From: Bacteroidota bacterium
GTDB taxonomy: Bacteria; Bacteroidota; Bacteroidia; Flavobacteriales_D; Crocinitomicaceae
Length of the DNA: 7,443 nt
Direction: 5' to 3'
Assembly: GCA_016866375.1 (NCBI GenBank)
Contig: VGMK01000101.1
Location: forward strand, 1-7,443
The notes under the pieces were generated by a model. That model was not told the DNA's origin, did not search any database, and saw nothing but the letters and a program-made list of their open reading frames with translations. The translations under genes were made by a program, and so were the position numbers. This document shows, piece by piece, positions 1 to 6,148 of the stretch. How positions within the stretch are numbered: position 1 is the stretch's first letter; each line of letters opens with the position of its first letter.

Positions 1-1815
1 TTACAATCTATGACTACCACCGATTCAATGGATACTGCAGCGTCTGTAGCTCAATCCATACGTATGATTGAGGCAGGTTGTGAGTTGGTGCGATTGACGG
101 CTCCAAGTAAAAACGAAGCAATAAACCTTGGTGTTATTAAAAAAGCTTTGAATGAAAAAGGGTACAATACACCTTTAGTTGCGGATATTCATTTTACACC
201 CAATGCTGCTGAAATCGCATCGGGGCTTGTAGAAAAAGTTCGTGTGAACCCAGGTAATTATGCCGACAAAAAGAAATTTGAAGAAATAGAATACACCGAC
301 GAAAGTTACGAAGCTGAGCTGTTGCGCATTGAGGAAAAATTTACACCACTTGTACTATTGTGCAAAAAGCATCGAACCGCTATGCGTATTGGGACGAATC
401 ACGGATCTTTGTCTGACAGGATTTTGAGTCGTTATGGTGACACACCAGCAGGTATGGTAGAATCTGCCATGGAATTTATTCGTATCTGTGAAAAATTAGA
501 CTTTGACCAGTTGGTCATTTCAATGAAAGCAAGTAATACCATCGTGATGGTGCAGGCCTATAGACTTTTGGTAGCCGAAATGTTGAAGAGGGGGGTAATT
601 TACCCGTTACACCTGGGCGTAACAGAGGCTGGGGATGGGGAAGATGGTAGAATTAAGTCAGCTGTTGGAATTGGAGCCTTGTTAGAAGATGGAATCGGCG
701 ACACTATTCGCGTTTCTCTTACAGAAGAACCGGAGTTTGAGATTCCTGTGGCCCGCAAATTGGCTGAAAAATATCAAAACAATGATAATATTAAATCGAC
801 ACGGGAAGAAGTTGCAGATTTACCTTACAATCCTTTTGATTATCAAAGAAGCACCTCTTTTTCGGTTCACAATATTGGGAATCAACAAGTGCCTGTGGTT
901 ATGGGCGATTTATCTTTGCGCCATGAGATAACACCAGCAAGCCTATTTGGATTGGGGTATGTATATTCAGTTCCCTTGGATAAATGGAATGTTCTGGATC
1001 TTGCAGCGGATTATGTTTATATTGGAAGAAATACCATAACTTTCGAGCTTCCGGGAACCCTTGGGGTTATTACGTCGTTTGAATTATGGCAAGCGAAGTA
1101 TCAAAGTAAACCAGGGTTTTATCCTCTTTTAACAAATGAAAATTTATCATTTTTAGATAAAAATCAAAAAGGATTCCTACTGGTAACTGCTGAAGAGGAG
1201 GTCTCAACCGAATGGAGTCTATATACTCAGTTGGTTTTAGTGGTGCAAACAAAGTTTGCAAATAAAACACAGTTGTTTCGTCAATTTCGTTTGAATTATG
1301 CGAAAAAAGGACTTAAAAACCCTGTAGTCATGCAGATAACTTCCCATGAAAAAGATGCGGAGACTTTTCAGTTAGCAGTGGCTACCGATATGGGTGCCAC
1401 ATTTATTGATGGTTTTGGAGACGGCATTTGGATATCTGCCGAGCAACCCCTACAATTGATTAATACCACTTCCTTTGGAATACTTCAGGCAACAAGAACA
1501 CGTATTTCAAAAACGGAATATATTTCCTGTCCCTCATGCGGAAGGACGCTTTTTGACTTACAAGAAACGACAGCTAAAATTCGTGAAAAGACCTCTCATT
1601 TGAAAGGAATTAAAATCGGAATAATGGGTTGTATAGTGAACGGCCCCGGGGAAATGGCGGATGCCGATTACGGCTATGTAGGAACGGGACCAGGAAAGAT
1701 TAACTTGTATAAAGAAAAAACCGTTGTAAAAAGAAACATACCTGAAGACTACGCTGTACAAGCCCTAATTGATCTCATAAAAGAACACGGTGATTGGGTT
1801 GAAACTACGAGTTAG
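1..1815 (+). CDS. ispG: 4-hydroxy-3-methylbut-2-enyl diphosphate synthase (IspG/GcpE), long form, 5' partial
   Basis: This enzyme makes HMBPP from MEcPP in the non-mevalonate isoprenoid pathway, using a [4Fe-4S] cluster in the cytoplasm. The reading frame is open to base 1: the codons before the Met at base 10 read L-Q-S and continue the family's N-terminal 'QSMTTTD' motif. That Met is therefore internal, and a few tens of residues are missing to the left. Visible domains are an N-terminal TIM barrel (to about base 780), a central insertion of roughly 220 residues found in the plant/Bacteroidota/Chlamydia-type enzyme, and a C-terminal iron-sulfur domain. The cluster ligands are present: CPSC (Cys codons at 1528 and 1537) and the Cys at 1630 in GCIVNGPGE. 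The conserved Glu follows at 1651. No frameshift or lost residue is visible, so it appears intact apart from the window cut. Identity is secure; the insertion boundaries are approximate. Confidence 0.97.
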   Translation, partial: LQSMTTTDSMDTAASVAQSIRMIEAGCELVRLTAPSKNEAINLGVIKKALNEKGYNTPLVADIHFTPNAAEIASGLVEKVRVNPGNYADKKKFEEIEYTDESYEAELLRIEEKFTPLVLLCKKHRTAMRIGTNHGSLSDRILSRYGDTPAGMVESAMEFIRICEKLDFDQLVISMKASNTIVMVQAYRLLVAEMLKRGVIYPLHLGVTEAGDGEDGRIKSAVGIGALLEDGIGDTIRVSLTEEPEFEIPVARKLAEKYQNNDNIKSTREEVADLPYNPFDYQRSTSFSVHNIGNQQVPVVMGDLSLRHEITPASLFGLGYVYSVPLDKWNVLDLAADYVYIGRNTITFELPGTLGVITSFELWQAKYQSKPGFYPLLTNENLSFLDKNQKGFLLVTAEEEVSTEWSLYTQLVLVVQTKFANKTQLFRQFRLNYAKKGLKNPVVMQITSHEKDAETFQLAVATDMGATFIDGFGDGIWISAEQPLQLINTTSFGILQATRTRISKTEYISCPSCGRTLFDLQETTAKIREKTSHLKGIKIGIMGCIVNGPGEMADADYGYVGTGPGKINLYKEKTVVKRNIPEDYAVQALIDLIKEHGDWVETTS

Positions 1816-1932
1816 AACCTTCCGGTTGTCAATAATAATAAATAGTTTCGTTAGTAATAAAAGGCAATATATTCCTTGTAAACTCTTTTTGGCAATCTTC
1901 TATTTATTTAAAAAGAAGCTTATTGATTATGT
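1816..1932. other. Convergent intergenic spacer, ispG / pseudouridine synthase
   Basis: This AT-rich gap lies between two genes that converge. I see no coding potential and no TAnnTTTG-type promoter. It contains a short weak inverted repeat just after ispG (AACC-TTCC-GGTT at 1817-1828) and a longer AT-rich one nearer the other gene, listed separately. Its likely job is transcription termination from both sides. Confidence 0.6.
1893..1925. terminator. Possible bidirectional AT-rich hairpin terminator
   Basis: An imperfect inverted repeat has outer arms CAAT (1893-1896) and ATTG (1922-1925) and inner arms CTTCT-a-TTT (1897-1905) and AAA-AGAAG (1911-1918, with neighbouring A). The loop is about five bases. 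It sits in a convergent gap about 80 bases after the ispG stop and 8 bases after the stop of the leftward gene. The stem is AT-rich, contains a bulge, and is not followed by a clean T-run on either strand, so the call is weak. Confidence 0.3.
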
Positions 1933-3600
1933 TTAGAAAGGGGCTTTACTTTCTAAAGAAACAAGAGATTTAGTAAAAGGATGAACGAAAGATAACGTTG
2001 TTGCATGTAAACACAGACGGCCGCCTTTTTTTCCATATAAATCGTCACCAACGATAGGGCAATTTAAGCCAAGGGCATGTGCGGAATGGACGCGTAATTG
2101 ATGCGTTCTTCCTGTTAATGGTTTAAACGAAATACGTGTTCTTTCGTCTTTAATCTCAAGCACCTCATATGCTGTTAGGGCTGCTTTCCCAAAATCGTTA
2201 CACACAAGTTGAAAGGGTCTGTTATCAATATCGAGCCTTAGCGGAAGATTAATTACTCCGGTGTTTGGTTTCGAAATAACTCCTTCAAGAAGCGCCTCAT
2301 ATTTTTTCTCAACTTTTCTTTTAATAAATAAAAATTGAAGTTTTTTATAAGCCTCTAGCGACTTCGCTACCACGAGTAGCCCCGAAGTTGACATGTCGAG
2401 TCGATGTACCATTAACGGTCCGCTTGCATCAGGCCTCATTTCTTTTACGCGTTGCAATACAGAATCCTTAATAGCTTTTCCTGGTACGGATAAAAACTCA
2501 GCGGGTTTTTCAAGAACCATTAAGTAGTCATCTTCAAAAACGATCGGAATTTCCGTTATTATTGCTTGATGTAGAAGTGGATTTTCTTCTAATTTCATAC
2601 CTAAAAGCATGTGATTCATAAGAATAGGTTCACATTTTCCTTTACATGCTGGATAAAATTGCTTGTGTACGCGGATTTCTGAAACCGGGGAAGCTCCCCA
2701 CCAAAATTCTGCCATGCAGAGTGGTGTATAGGAGTTTAAGAAAGCATATTGAAGTAGTTTTGGTGCTGCGCACTCTCCAGCACCTGCGGGAGGAACAGGC
2801 GTTGAAGTTTTAGCGAAAATATCTGCTAAATTTCTTACTTGTTTTTTATGGTTCAAGAAGGCGTAAGATTTGAAGATTCGTTGTTGTAAATGCGCAGAGT
2901 GAGCGGCTCGTTGTTCTTTAAGTGTCGATAATAGAGAGGTGAAAACGGCGATTTTTTTTTCGTTTTCCGCAATTTTTAATTTGTATTCGCGGATTAAACG
3001 TTTCAATTGAATTTGTTCAGTTTTACTTTCCTCTTGAAGTATTTGGTTAAATCGCAAGTAATCGAATGATGAAAGTTGGAGCATCGCGGCTTGTCTTTTT
3101 TCTTTACGCAGCGCTTTGTTATTTTTTATCTCTGTTTTTCTTTGTTCACATGTCTTTAAAAATTCGTTTACAAGTTGCCCATGAGAAAAGCAAGCAAATT
3201 TATAATCTTTGGAAGAGGTAATTTCATCTACTTTATGAGTTAATCTGTTGATGAATTCTTCCTCTTTTATAAAGTAGCCGTCGCGGTCTAATAAGTCAAA
3301 TACGGGCGGCACAAATCCAGAGTGATGATTGCTTTCAGAAAGTTTGCCGGAAAAGGCGCATAAGAAACCTAGTTGGTTTTGTTGATCCAAGACAACAATC
3401 ACACCGAACATTTTACCGATTGGTTTTTCTTCATTTGTCAAGCCAAACGGATGTTGCCAAGGGTTTTTCTCTAATTCCTCTTGTAATTGTCGTGCTGCAT
3501 GCAGGGCCAAGGGATGGGGCTCATAGTAAAATGGATAAGTGAACGATTCTGGAAGAGGAATTCCAGACACATCGGTAGTAAAACGATGTAGTACTGACAC
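1933..3600 (-). CDS. Large RluA-family pseudouridine synthase with N-terminal extension
   Basis: This enzyme converts uridine to pseudouridine in structured RNA; the nearest known specificity is RluA (23S rRNA U746 / tRNA U32), though the substrate here is inferred. At 555 residues it is far longer than E. coli RluA (about 220). The catalytic domain is roughly residues 350-555. It carries HRLDMSTSG (residues 399-407; catalytic Asp402), then PLTGRTHQLRVH (494-505) and PIVGDDLYG (515-523). The first 350 residues are a family-specific extension with a charged, probably coiled-coil stretch (about 153-235). After it come a Gly/Cys motif (AGAGECAAPKLL, 272-283), EFWWGASP and CKGKC (319-323). The start is GTG at 3600-3598: an in-frame TAA lies one codon upstream, and the first internal Met (residue 64) would remove conserved sequence. 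It is the last gene of the leftward cluster, possibly with its own promoter near 3750. Confidence 0.92.
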   Translation of the reverse strand: MSVLHRFTTDVSGIPLPESFTYPFYYEPHPLALHAARQLQEELEKNPWQHPFGLTNEEKPIGKMFGVIVVLDQQNQLGFLCAFSGKLSESNHHSGFVPPVFDLLDRDGYFIKEEEFINRLTHKVDEITSSKDYKFACFSHGQLVNEFLKTCEQRKTEIKNNKALRKEKRQAAMLQLSSFDYLRFNQILQEESKTEQIQLKRLIREYKLKIAENEKKIAVFTSLLSTLKEQRAAHSAHLQQRIFKSYAFLNHKKQVRNLADIFAKTSTPVPPAGAGECAAPKLLQYAFLNSYTPLCMAEFWWGASPVSEIRVHKQFYPACKGKCEPILMNHMLLGMKLEENPLLHQAIITEIPIVFEDDYLMVLEKPAEFLSVPGKAIKDSVLQRVKEMRPDASGPLMVHRLDMSTSGLLVVAKSLEAYKKLQFLFIKRKVEKKYEALLEGVISKPNTGVINLPLRLDIDNRPFQLVCNDFGKAALTAYEVLEIKDERTRISFKPLTGRTHQLRVHSAHALGLNCPIVGDDLYGKKGGRLCLHATTLSFVHPFTKSLVSLESKAPF

Positions 3601-3603
3601 TGC

Positions 3604-3735
3604 TTACTTTAAGTATTTATCTGTAAATTGTTCCTGTTCCGGGATGGATGCTGAAGATTTTTGAAAAAGAAGATCTTCATGTGAAAAAAGTAAAAACCGA
3701 TGGAACGTTGCATCAAGAGAAAATAAGAATCGCAT
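3604..3735 (-). CDS. Possible 43-aa small protein or leader ORF before the pseudouridine synthase gene
   Basis: An ATG at 3735-3733 opens a 43-codon frame ending in TAA at 3606-3604. That stop is one codon (GCA) before the GTG start of the pseudouridine synthase and in the same frame. The peptide begins MRFLFSLDATFHRFLLFSHE, is rich in Phe and Leu in its first half, and ends polar (Glu/Gln/Lys). A promoter-like TACCTTTG lies 13 bases upstream of the ATG, so a transcript starting there would have a very short leader to this ORF. I do not recognise the peptide. It may be a small protein, a translated leader whose ribosomes reinitiate on the GTG, or chance, since a 43-codon frame is not unusual. 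The synthase's own N-terminus looks complete, so a broken extension of that gene is less likely. Confidence 0.3.
   Translation of the reverse strand: MRFLFSLDATFHRFLLFSHEDLLFQKSSASIPEQEQFTDKYLK
3652..3679 (-). repeat. Inverted repeat / potential RNA hairpin in the synthase leader
   Basis: There is a perfect 7-base inverted repeat, TGAAGAT (3652-3658) and ATCTTCA (3673-3679), separated by 14 bases. It lies in the region between the candidate promoter near 3750 and the GTG start of the pseudouridine synthase, and inside the possible 43-aa ORF. One arm overlaps a 10-base palindrome GAAGATCTTC (3669-3678), so two alternative pairings exist. No T-run follows in the direction of transcription, so a simple terminator is not supported. 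It could arise by chance. Confidence 0.35.
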
Positions 3736-3748
3736 AAAATTGTTTTTC

Positions 3749-3778
3749 CAAAGGTAAGGAAAGAACAAAACTATTTCA
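3749..3778 (-). promoter_or_regulatory. Bacteroidota-type promoter candidate for the pseudouridine synthase
   Basis: On the minus strand TACCTTTG (3756-3749) fits the Bacteroidota -7 consensus TAnnTTTG exactly. An upstream TTG (3778-3776) is 20 bases away, inside the normal -33 to -7 spacing. Initiation would fall near 3745, giving about ten bases of leader to the 43-aa ORF or about 145 bases to the GTG of the synthase. It starts within the last codons of the DUF2141 gene, so it would separate the synthase from the upstream pair. The match is by eye only. Confidence 0.5.
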
Positions 3779-4178
3779 ATAGAATGCTATGAGTCATCGA
3801 CTTGGTTAGGGTGATTTGAGCGTCAGAAAATTCTGGCGCAGAAAATGTGGCCCGGGCATTGTTTGAGAAGCCGTATATTTCTGTGGGCATTCCGACAAGA
3901 TTTTTGTCAAGTTTGTTGTTTTTGTTTTCGTCATGATATACCGCAAGGGCATATTTTCCTGAAGATAAACCAGTAAAAGTTACCATTGTTTTGCCTTTTA
4001 CAGCACTTACTACTTTTCCTTTGAATTGTTTTCCGTATGTTGGCCACTCGTCTTGTGGACGAAACAAACCAACGTAGACCGTTCCCTTGTTATTTGGAAC
4101 GTTTTTCACTTCAACAGTTAAGGAGTATTTGTTCGATGGGGAAAGAAAAACACTTAAAAAAGCTAAAACATAACTCAT
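3771..4178 (-). CDS. DUF2141-type secreted or periplasmic protein
   Basis: This 135-residue protein resembles the DUF2141 family, whose biochemical function is unknown to me. After a short hydrophobic N-terminus (about residues 3-12) it shows a beta-rich domain. Family landmarks are the opening 'LTVEVKNVPNNKGTVYVGLF' (20-39), the 'LSSGKYALAVYHDENKNNKLD' block (71-91), and 'GMPTEIYGFSNNARA' (96-110). The D-x-N-x-N-x-K-L-D stretch at 83-91 looks like a calcium-binding loop, which is inference. The N-terminus is odd for a signal peptide: there is no Lys or Arg before residue 17. The ATG overlaps the stop of the upstream 67-aa membrane protein gene as ATGA, so the two are probably translationally coupled. 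The stop is TAG at 3773-3771. Family assignment is fairly secure; role and final location are not. Confidence 0.85.
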   Translation of the reverse strand: MSYVLAFLSVFLSPSNKYSLTVEVKNVPNNKGTVYVGLFRPQDEWPTYGKQFKGKVVSAVKGKTMVTFTGLSSGKYALAVYHDENKNNKLDKNLVGMPTEIYGFSNNARATFSAPEFSDAQITLTKSMTHSILLK

Positions 4179-4378
4179 TCTATTTCGATTTGGGGTTGCA
4201 ACAATTTATTTTTATCATCTAACACTTGTGAAGGGTCATTGTTTACTTCATTTAATCGATTATAGATCAACCAAATTAGCGACCCAAGCAGGACAGAATA
4301 AATTACAAACCGGATAATATAACTAGGTCCGTGTTTTTTCGGTCCATATTGTCGTATATTTATGTTGTTTTTATCCAT
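4175..4378 (-). CDS. Small single-pass membrane protein, 67 aa, unknown function
   Basis: I do not recognise this protein. The start chosen is ATG at 4378-4376. A longer version from TTG at 4426 would run into the start of the divergent galE and has an ordinary-looking non-conserved extension. The N-terminal 18 residues are basic and polar (K3, R9, K14, K15, H16). A hydrophobic helix follows at about residues 20-39, and then an acidic, Asn/Gln-rich tail (E44, D48, D54, D55, E65, E67). By the positive-inside rule the N-terminus should be cytoplasmic and the tail periplasmic. Its TGA overlaps the ATG of the DUF2141 gene (ATGA). Support for being real comes from the membrane topology, this overlap, the promoter-like element five bases before its ATG, and the good fit between neighbours. 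Homologues would decide it. Confidence 0.68.
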   Translation of the reverse strand: MDKNNINIRQYGPKKHGPSYIIRFVIYSVLLGSLIWLIYNRLNEVNNDPSQVLDDKNKLLQPQIEIE

Positions 4379-4383
4379 GGCTC

Positions 4384-4391
4384 CGAAGATA
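4384..4391 (-). promoter_or_regulatory. Weak -7-like element for the leftward small-membrane-protein/DUF2141 pair
   Basis: On the minus strand TATCTTCG (4391-4384) matches TAnnTTTG at all but one specified position. It lies five bases before the ATG at 4378. I see no well-placed -33 TTG. If real, the transcript would start within a few bases of the ATG. Confidence 0.35.
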
Positions 4392-4405
4392 CGCGAAATT
4401 TGATT

Positions 4406-4413
4406 TAACTTTG
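4406..4413 (+). promoter_or_regulatory. Bacteroidota -7 element for galE, near-leaderless start
   Basis: TAACTTTG is an exact match to the Bacteroidota -7 consensus TAnnTTTG and lies five bases before the galE ATG at 4419. Initiation a few bases after it would place the RNA 5' end at or next to the start codon, and there is no Shine-Dalgarno sequence between them. No convincing -33 TTG is found at the usual spacing. It would serve the whole galE operon. Confidence 0.5.
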
Positions 4414-4418
4414 AATAG

Positions 4419-5444
4419 ATGGACAAGTTTGTATTGGTAACAGGGGGTGCCGGTTATATCGGTTCACATACGGTAGTATCGCTCGTTCAAAATGGGTACA
4501 CGCCCGTGATAGTTGATGATTTTCGAAATGCAAATAGGGTTGTGTTAAAGGGGCTAGAATCCATTTTGGGTAAAATCCCTCTGTTGCACGAGATTGACGT
4601 ATGTAACAAAGAAAGTTTGGATGCCCTGTTTAAGCAATATTCCTTTGATGGAGCAATTCACTTTGCGGCCTTGAAGTCGGTTGGAGAGTCTGTTGCAGCG
4701 CCGTTAAAGTATTACCGAAACAACATTTTAGGGTTAGTCAATGTGTTGGAATGCATGATAAAACATCGGGTTAATAATTTCGTTTTTTCGTCTTCTTGTA
4801 CTGTTTATGGCGAGCCAAAAGGGCAAAAAGAGGTAACGGAATCAACCCCTAAACTCCTCCCGGAATCACCATATGGTTACACGAAATGGATGGGAGAGCA
4901 AATAATTTCGGATACCTTCCGTTCCGCGCCTCAACTGCGCATCATGAACTTGCGTTATTTCAATCCGGTAGGGGCTCACGAAAGCGCCAAGATAGGGGAG
5001 TTCCCGATTGGAAACCCAACTAATCTACTCCCATTCATTACTCAAACAGCCATTGGTAAACAAAAAGAATTAATTGTTTTTGGAAATGATTATCCCACAA
5101 GGGACGGCACATGTATCCGCGATTTTATCCATGTGGTAGACTTAGCAGAGGCTCATGTTCACGCCTTACAATACCTTTGGAAACAAACGGTCGGCACAGT
5201 AGATTATTTGAATGTTGGGACAGGAAAAGGATTAACAGTGTTGGAATTAATTCAAGCGTTTGAATTGAAAACAGGATTAAAATTAAATTGGAAATTTGGC
5301 CCGAGAAGAGAAGGAGATGTTGTTGAAATTTATGCCAACGTTGAAAATTCGTTCAAAAAAATTGAATGGAAAGCGGAACGAACGATTGAAGAAGCCGTTA
5401 GAGATGCATGGAATTGGGAAAAATATTTAAATTCATTGTCATGA
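4419..5444 (+). CDS. galE: UDP-glucose 4-epimerase
   Basis: This NAD-dependent epimerase interconverts UDP-glucose and UDP-galactose in the cytoplasm, feeding galactose catabolism and surface glycan synthesis. It belongs to the extended short-chain dehydrogenase family. The 341-residue length is normal. The Rossmann glycine motif is GGAGYIGSH (residues 9-17), the catalytic Ser region is SSSCTVYG (124-131), and the YxxxK pair is Tyr152/Lys156. Substrate-side motifs LRYFNPVGAH (178-187) and TRDGTCIRDFIHVVDLAEAH (227-246) are intact. The position that aligns with E. coli Tyr299 appears to be Ile304, which may widen the sugar range (see findings). The ATG places the glycine motif at the usual distance, and a promoter-like element lies five bases upstream. 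The stop overlaps the next ATG by four bases. No galK or galT is visible here, so a role in glycan supply rather than the Leloir pathway is plausible. Confidence 0.96.
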   Translation: MDKFVLVTGGAGYIGSHTVVSLVQNGYTPVIVDDFRNANRVVLKGLESILGKIPLLHEIDVCNKESLDALFKQYSFDGAIHFAALKSVGESVAAPLKYYRNNILGLVNVLECMIKHRVNNFVFSSSCTVYGEPKGQKEVTESTPKLLPESPYGYTKWMGEQIISDTFRSAPQLRIMNLRYFNPVGAHESAKIGEFPIGNPTNLLPFITQTAIGKQKELIVFGNDYPTRDGTCIRDFIHVVDLAEAHVHALQYLWKQTVGTVDYLNVGTGKGLTVLELIQAFELKTGLKLNWKFGPRREGDVVEIYANVENSFKKIEWKAERTIEEAVRDAWNWEKYLNSLS

Positions 5445-6148
5445 AAATCTTGCTGATTTTCTCGTTCTTTCTCTCGTTTGTTGCTTTTGGCCAACAAGAT
5501 AAATTGATTTCGCGTTATAAGCCTGGCTTGCTTTGGCACTATAACGGATTTAGGCCAATACAAGATTCTAAGCTTCACAAGTATGACAGGTTTATAATCG
5601 ATGTGACATACAACGATTGGTTAAGTAAAAATCACGGGGGTCTTTCCTCTTCATGGAAAAGTATTGGGTTTAATGCCAATTTGATGTTTGAAAAACGGTT
5701 CAAAAAAGCGAATAACTTTTCGATAGGTTATGGTCTTCGCTATGGACTGAGTAATGTTTATTCACAATACAAAACAGTGGTATTTCACAATCAGGTAAAA
5801 CTCACCCAAAAGGAAATATCGGATAGTTATGTGCATAATATTTTTCGGGAAAGCAGCTTAGTAATTCCTTTCGAAATCCGTTTAGGGCAACCAAGACCTA
5901 GGTCCTGGAAAGTTAATATTGGCGGGTATATTGGTTATGGATTTCCTGTTCGACAAATTACAAAATTTAGCAACGGGGATAAATTAAAAATGGTTTTAGC
6001 CCCGAATTTTGGTTTGCGCTATGGTGTTCATTGTCGTTTCGGCGGGAGAACACTCGCTATTTTTACAGCCTATCAGTTAAGTGAAATGTTTAAAGAAGGC
6101 GAGTCCGTTCACCCTATTCAGTTTGGTTTTAGCTATTCTTTGTTTTAA
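5441..6148 (+). CDS. Putative outer-membrane beta-barrel protein, 235 aa, unknown function
   Basis: I cannot assign this to a named family. It opens with a clear signal peptide: MK, a hydrophobic core at residues 3-16, and a likely cut after AFG (17) before QQ. The mature part lacks long hydrophobic helices. It shows repeated short stretches of alternating aromatic or hydrophobic and polar residues, with many Gly and Tyr (for example FSIGYGLRYGLS, INIGGY-like and FGLRYGVHCRF segments), and it ends in '...FGFSYSLF'. A terminal Phe and this pattern are typical of outer-membrane barrels, perhaps 8-10 strands, which is inference. The start at 5441 was preferred over an upstream ATG at 5408 because only it places the signal peptide at the N-terminus. 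It overlaps galE by four bases (ATGA) and tatD by one (TAATG), so it is locked into the operon. Confidence 0.8.
   Translation: MKILLIFSFFLSFVAFGQQDKLISRYKPGLLWHYNGFRPIQDSKLHKYDRFIIDVTYNDWLSKNHGGLSSSWKSIGFNANLMFEKRFKKANNFSIGYGLRYGLSNVYSQYKTVVFHNQVKLTQKEISDSYVHNIFRESSLVIPFEIRLGQPRPRSWKVNIGGYIGYGFPVRQITKFSNGDKLKMVLAPNFGLRYGVHCRFGGRTLAIFTAYQLSEMFKEGESVHPIQFGFSYSLF

Larger units (their letters stand above)
4379..4418. promoter_or_regulatory. Compact divergent promoter region between the small membrane protein gene and galE
   Basis: These 40 bases separate the two divergent start codons and must hold any local promoter for both clusters. The two -7-like elements (4384-4391 leftward, 4406-4413 rightward) are 14 bases apart, and each lies exactly five bases from its start codon. 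The upstream contacts for each direction would fall inside the opposite gene, so the two polymerases could not easily bind together. Confidence 0.5.

Noticed and set aside
10..12. ATG at base 10 as the true start of ispG
   Set aside because: The frame is open to base 1, and the preceding codons (L-Q-S) continue a conserved family motif, so this Met is internal.
689..931. An 80-codon + strand frame inside ispG
   Set aside because: It lies wholly within the well-conserved ispG coding frame, has no recognisable motif and is a frame shadow.
1070..1270. Antisense frame across the ispG insertion domain, and a similar one at 1558-1761
   Set aside because: Both are opposite confident ispG sequence, with no promoter or start signal and no recognisable product.
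3629..3641. Short tandem GGAACA-GGAACA (minus strand) in the leader of the pseudouridine synthase
   Set aside because: Two copies of six bases are too few to separate from chance.
4037..4222. A 61-codon + strand frame opposite the DUF2141 gene
   Set aside because: It is antisense to a gene with clear family motifs and matches nothing I recognise.
4379..4426. Extended start (TTG at 4426) for the small membrane protein
   Set aside because: It would overlap the galE start and cross the divergent promoter region. The ATG at 4378 is better placed.
5408..5440. Upstream ATG at 5408 as the start of the barrel protein
   Set aside because: It adds 11 residues in front of a complete signal peptide and deepens the galE overlap. 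The ATG at 5441 is the better start.
5330..5578. Antisense 82-codon frame across the galE/barrel-gene junction
   Set aside because: It lies opposite two well-supported overlapping genes and has no features of its own.
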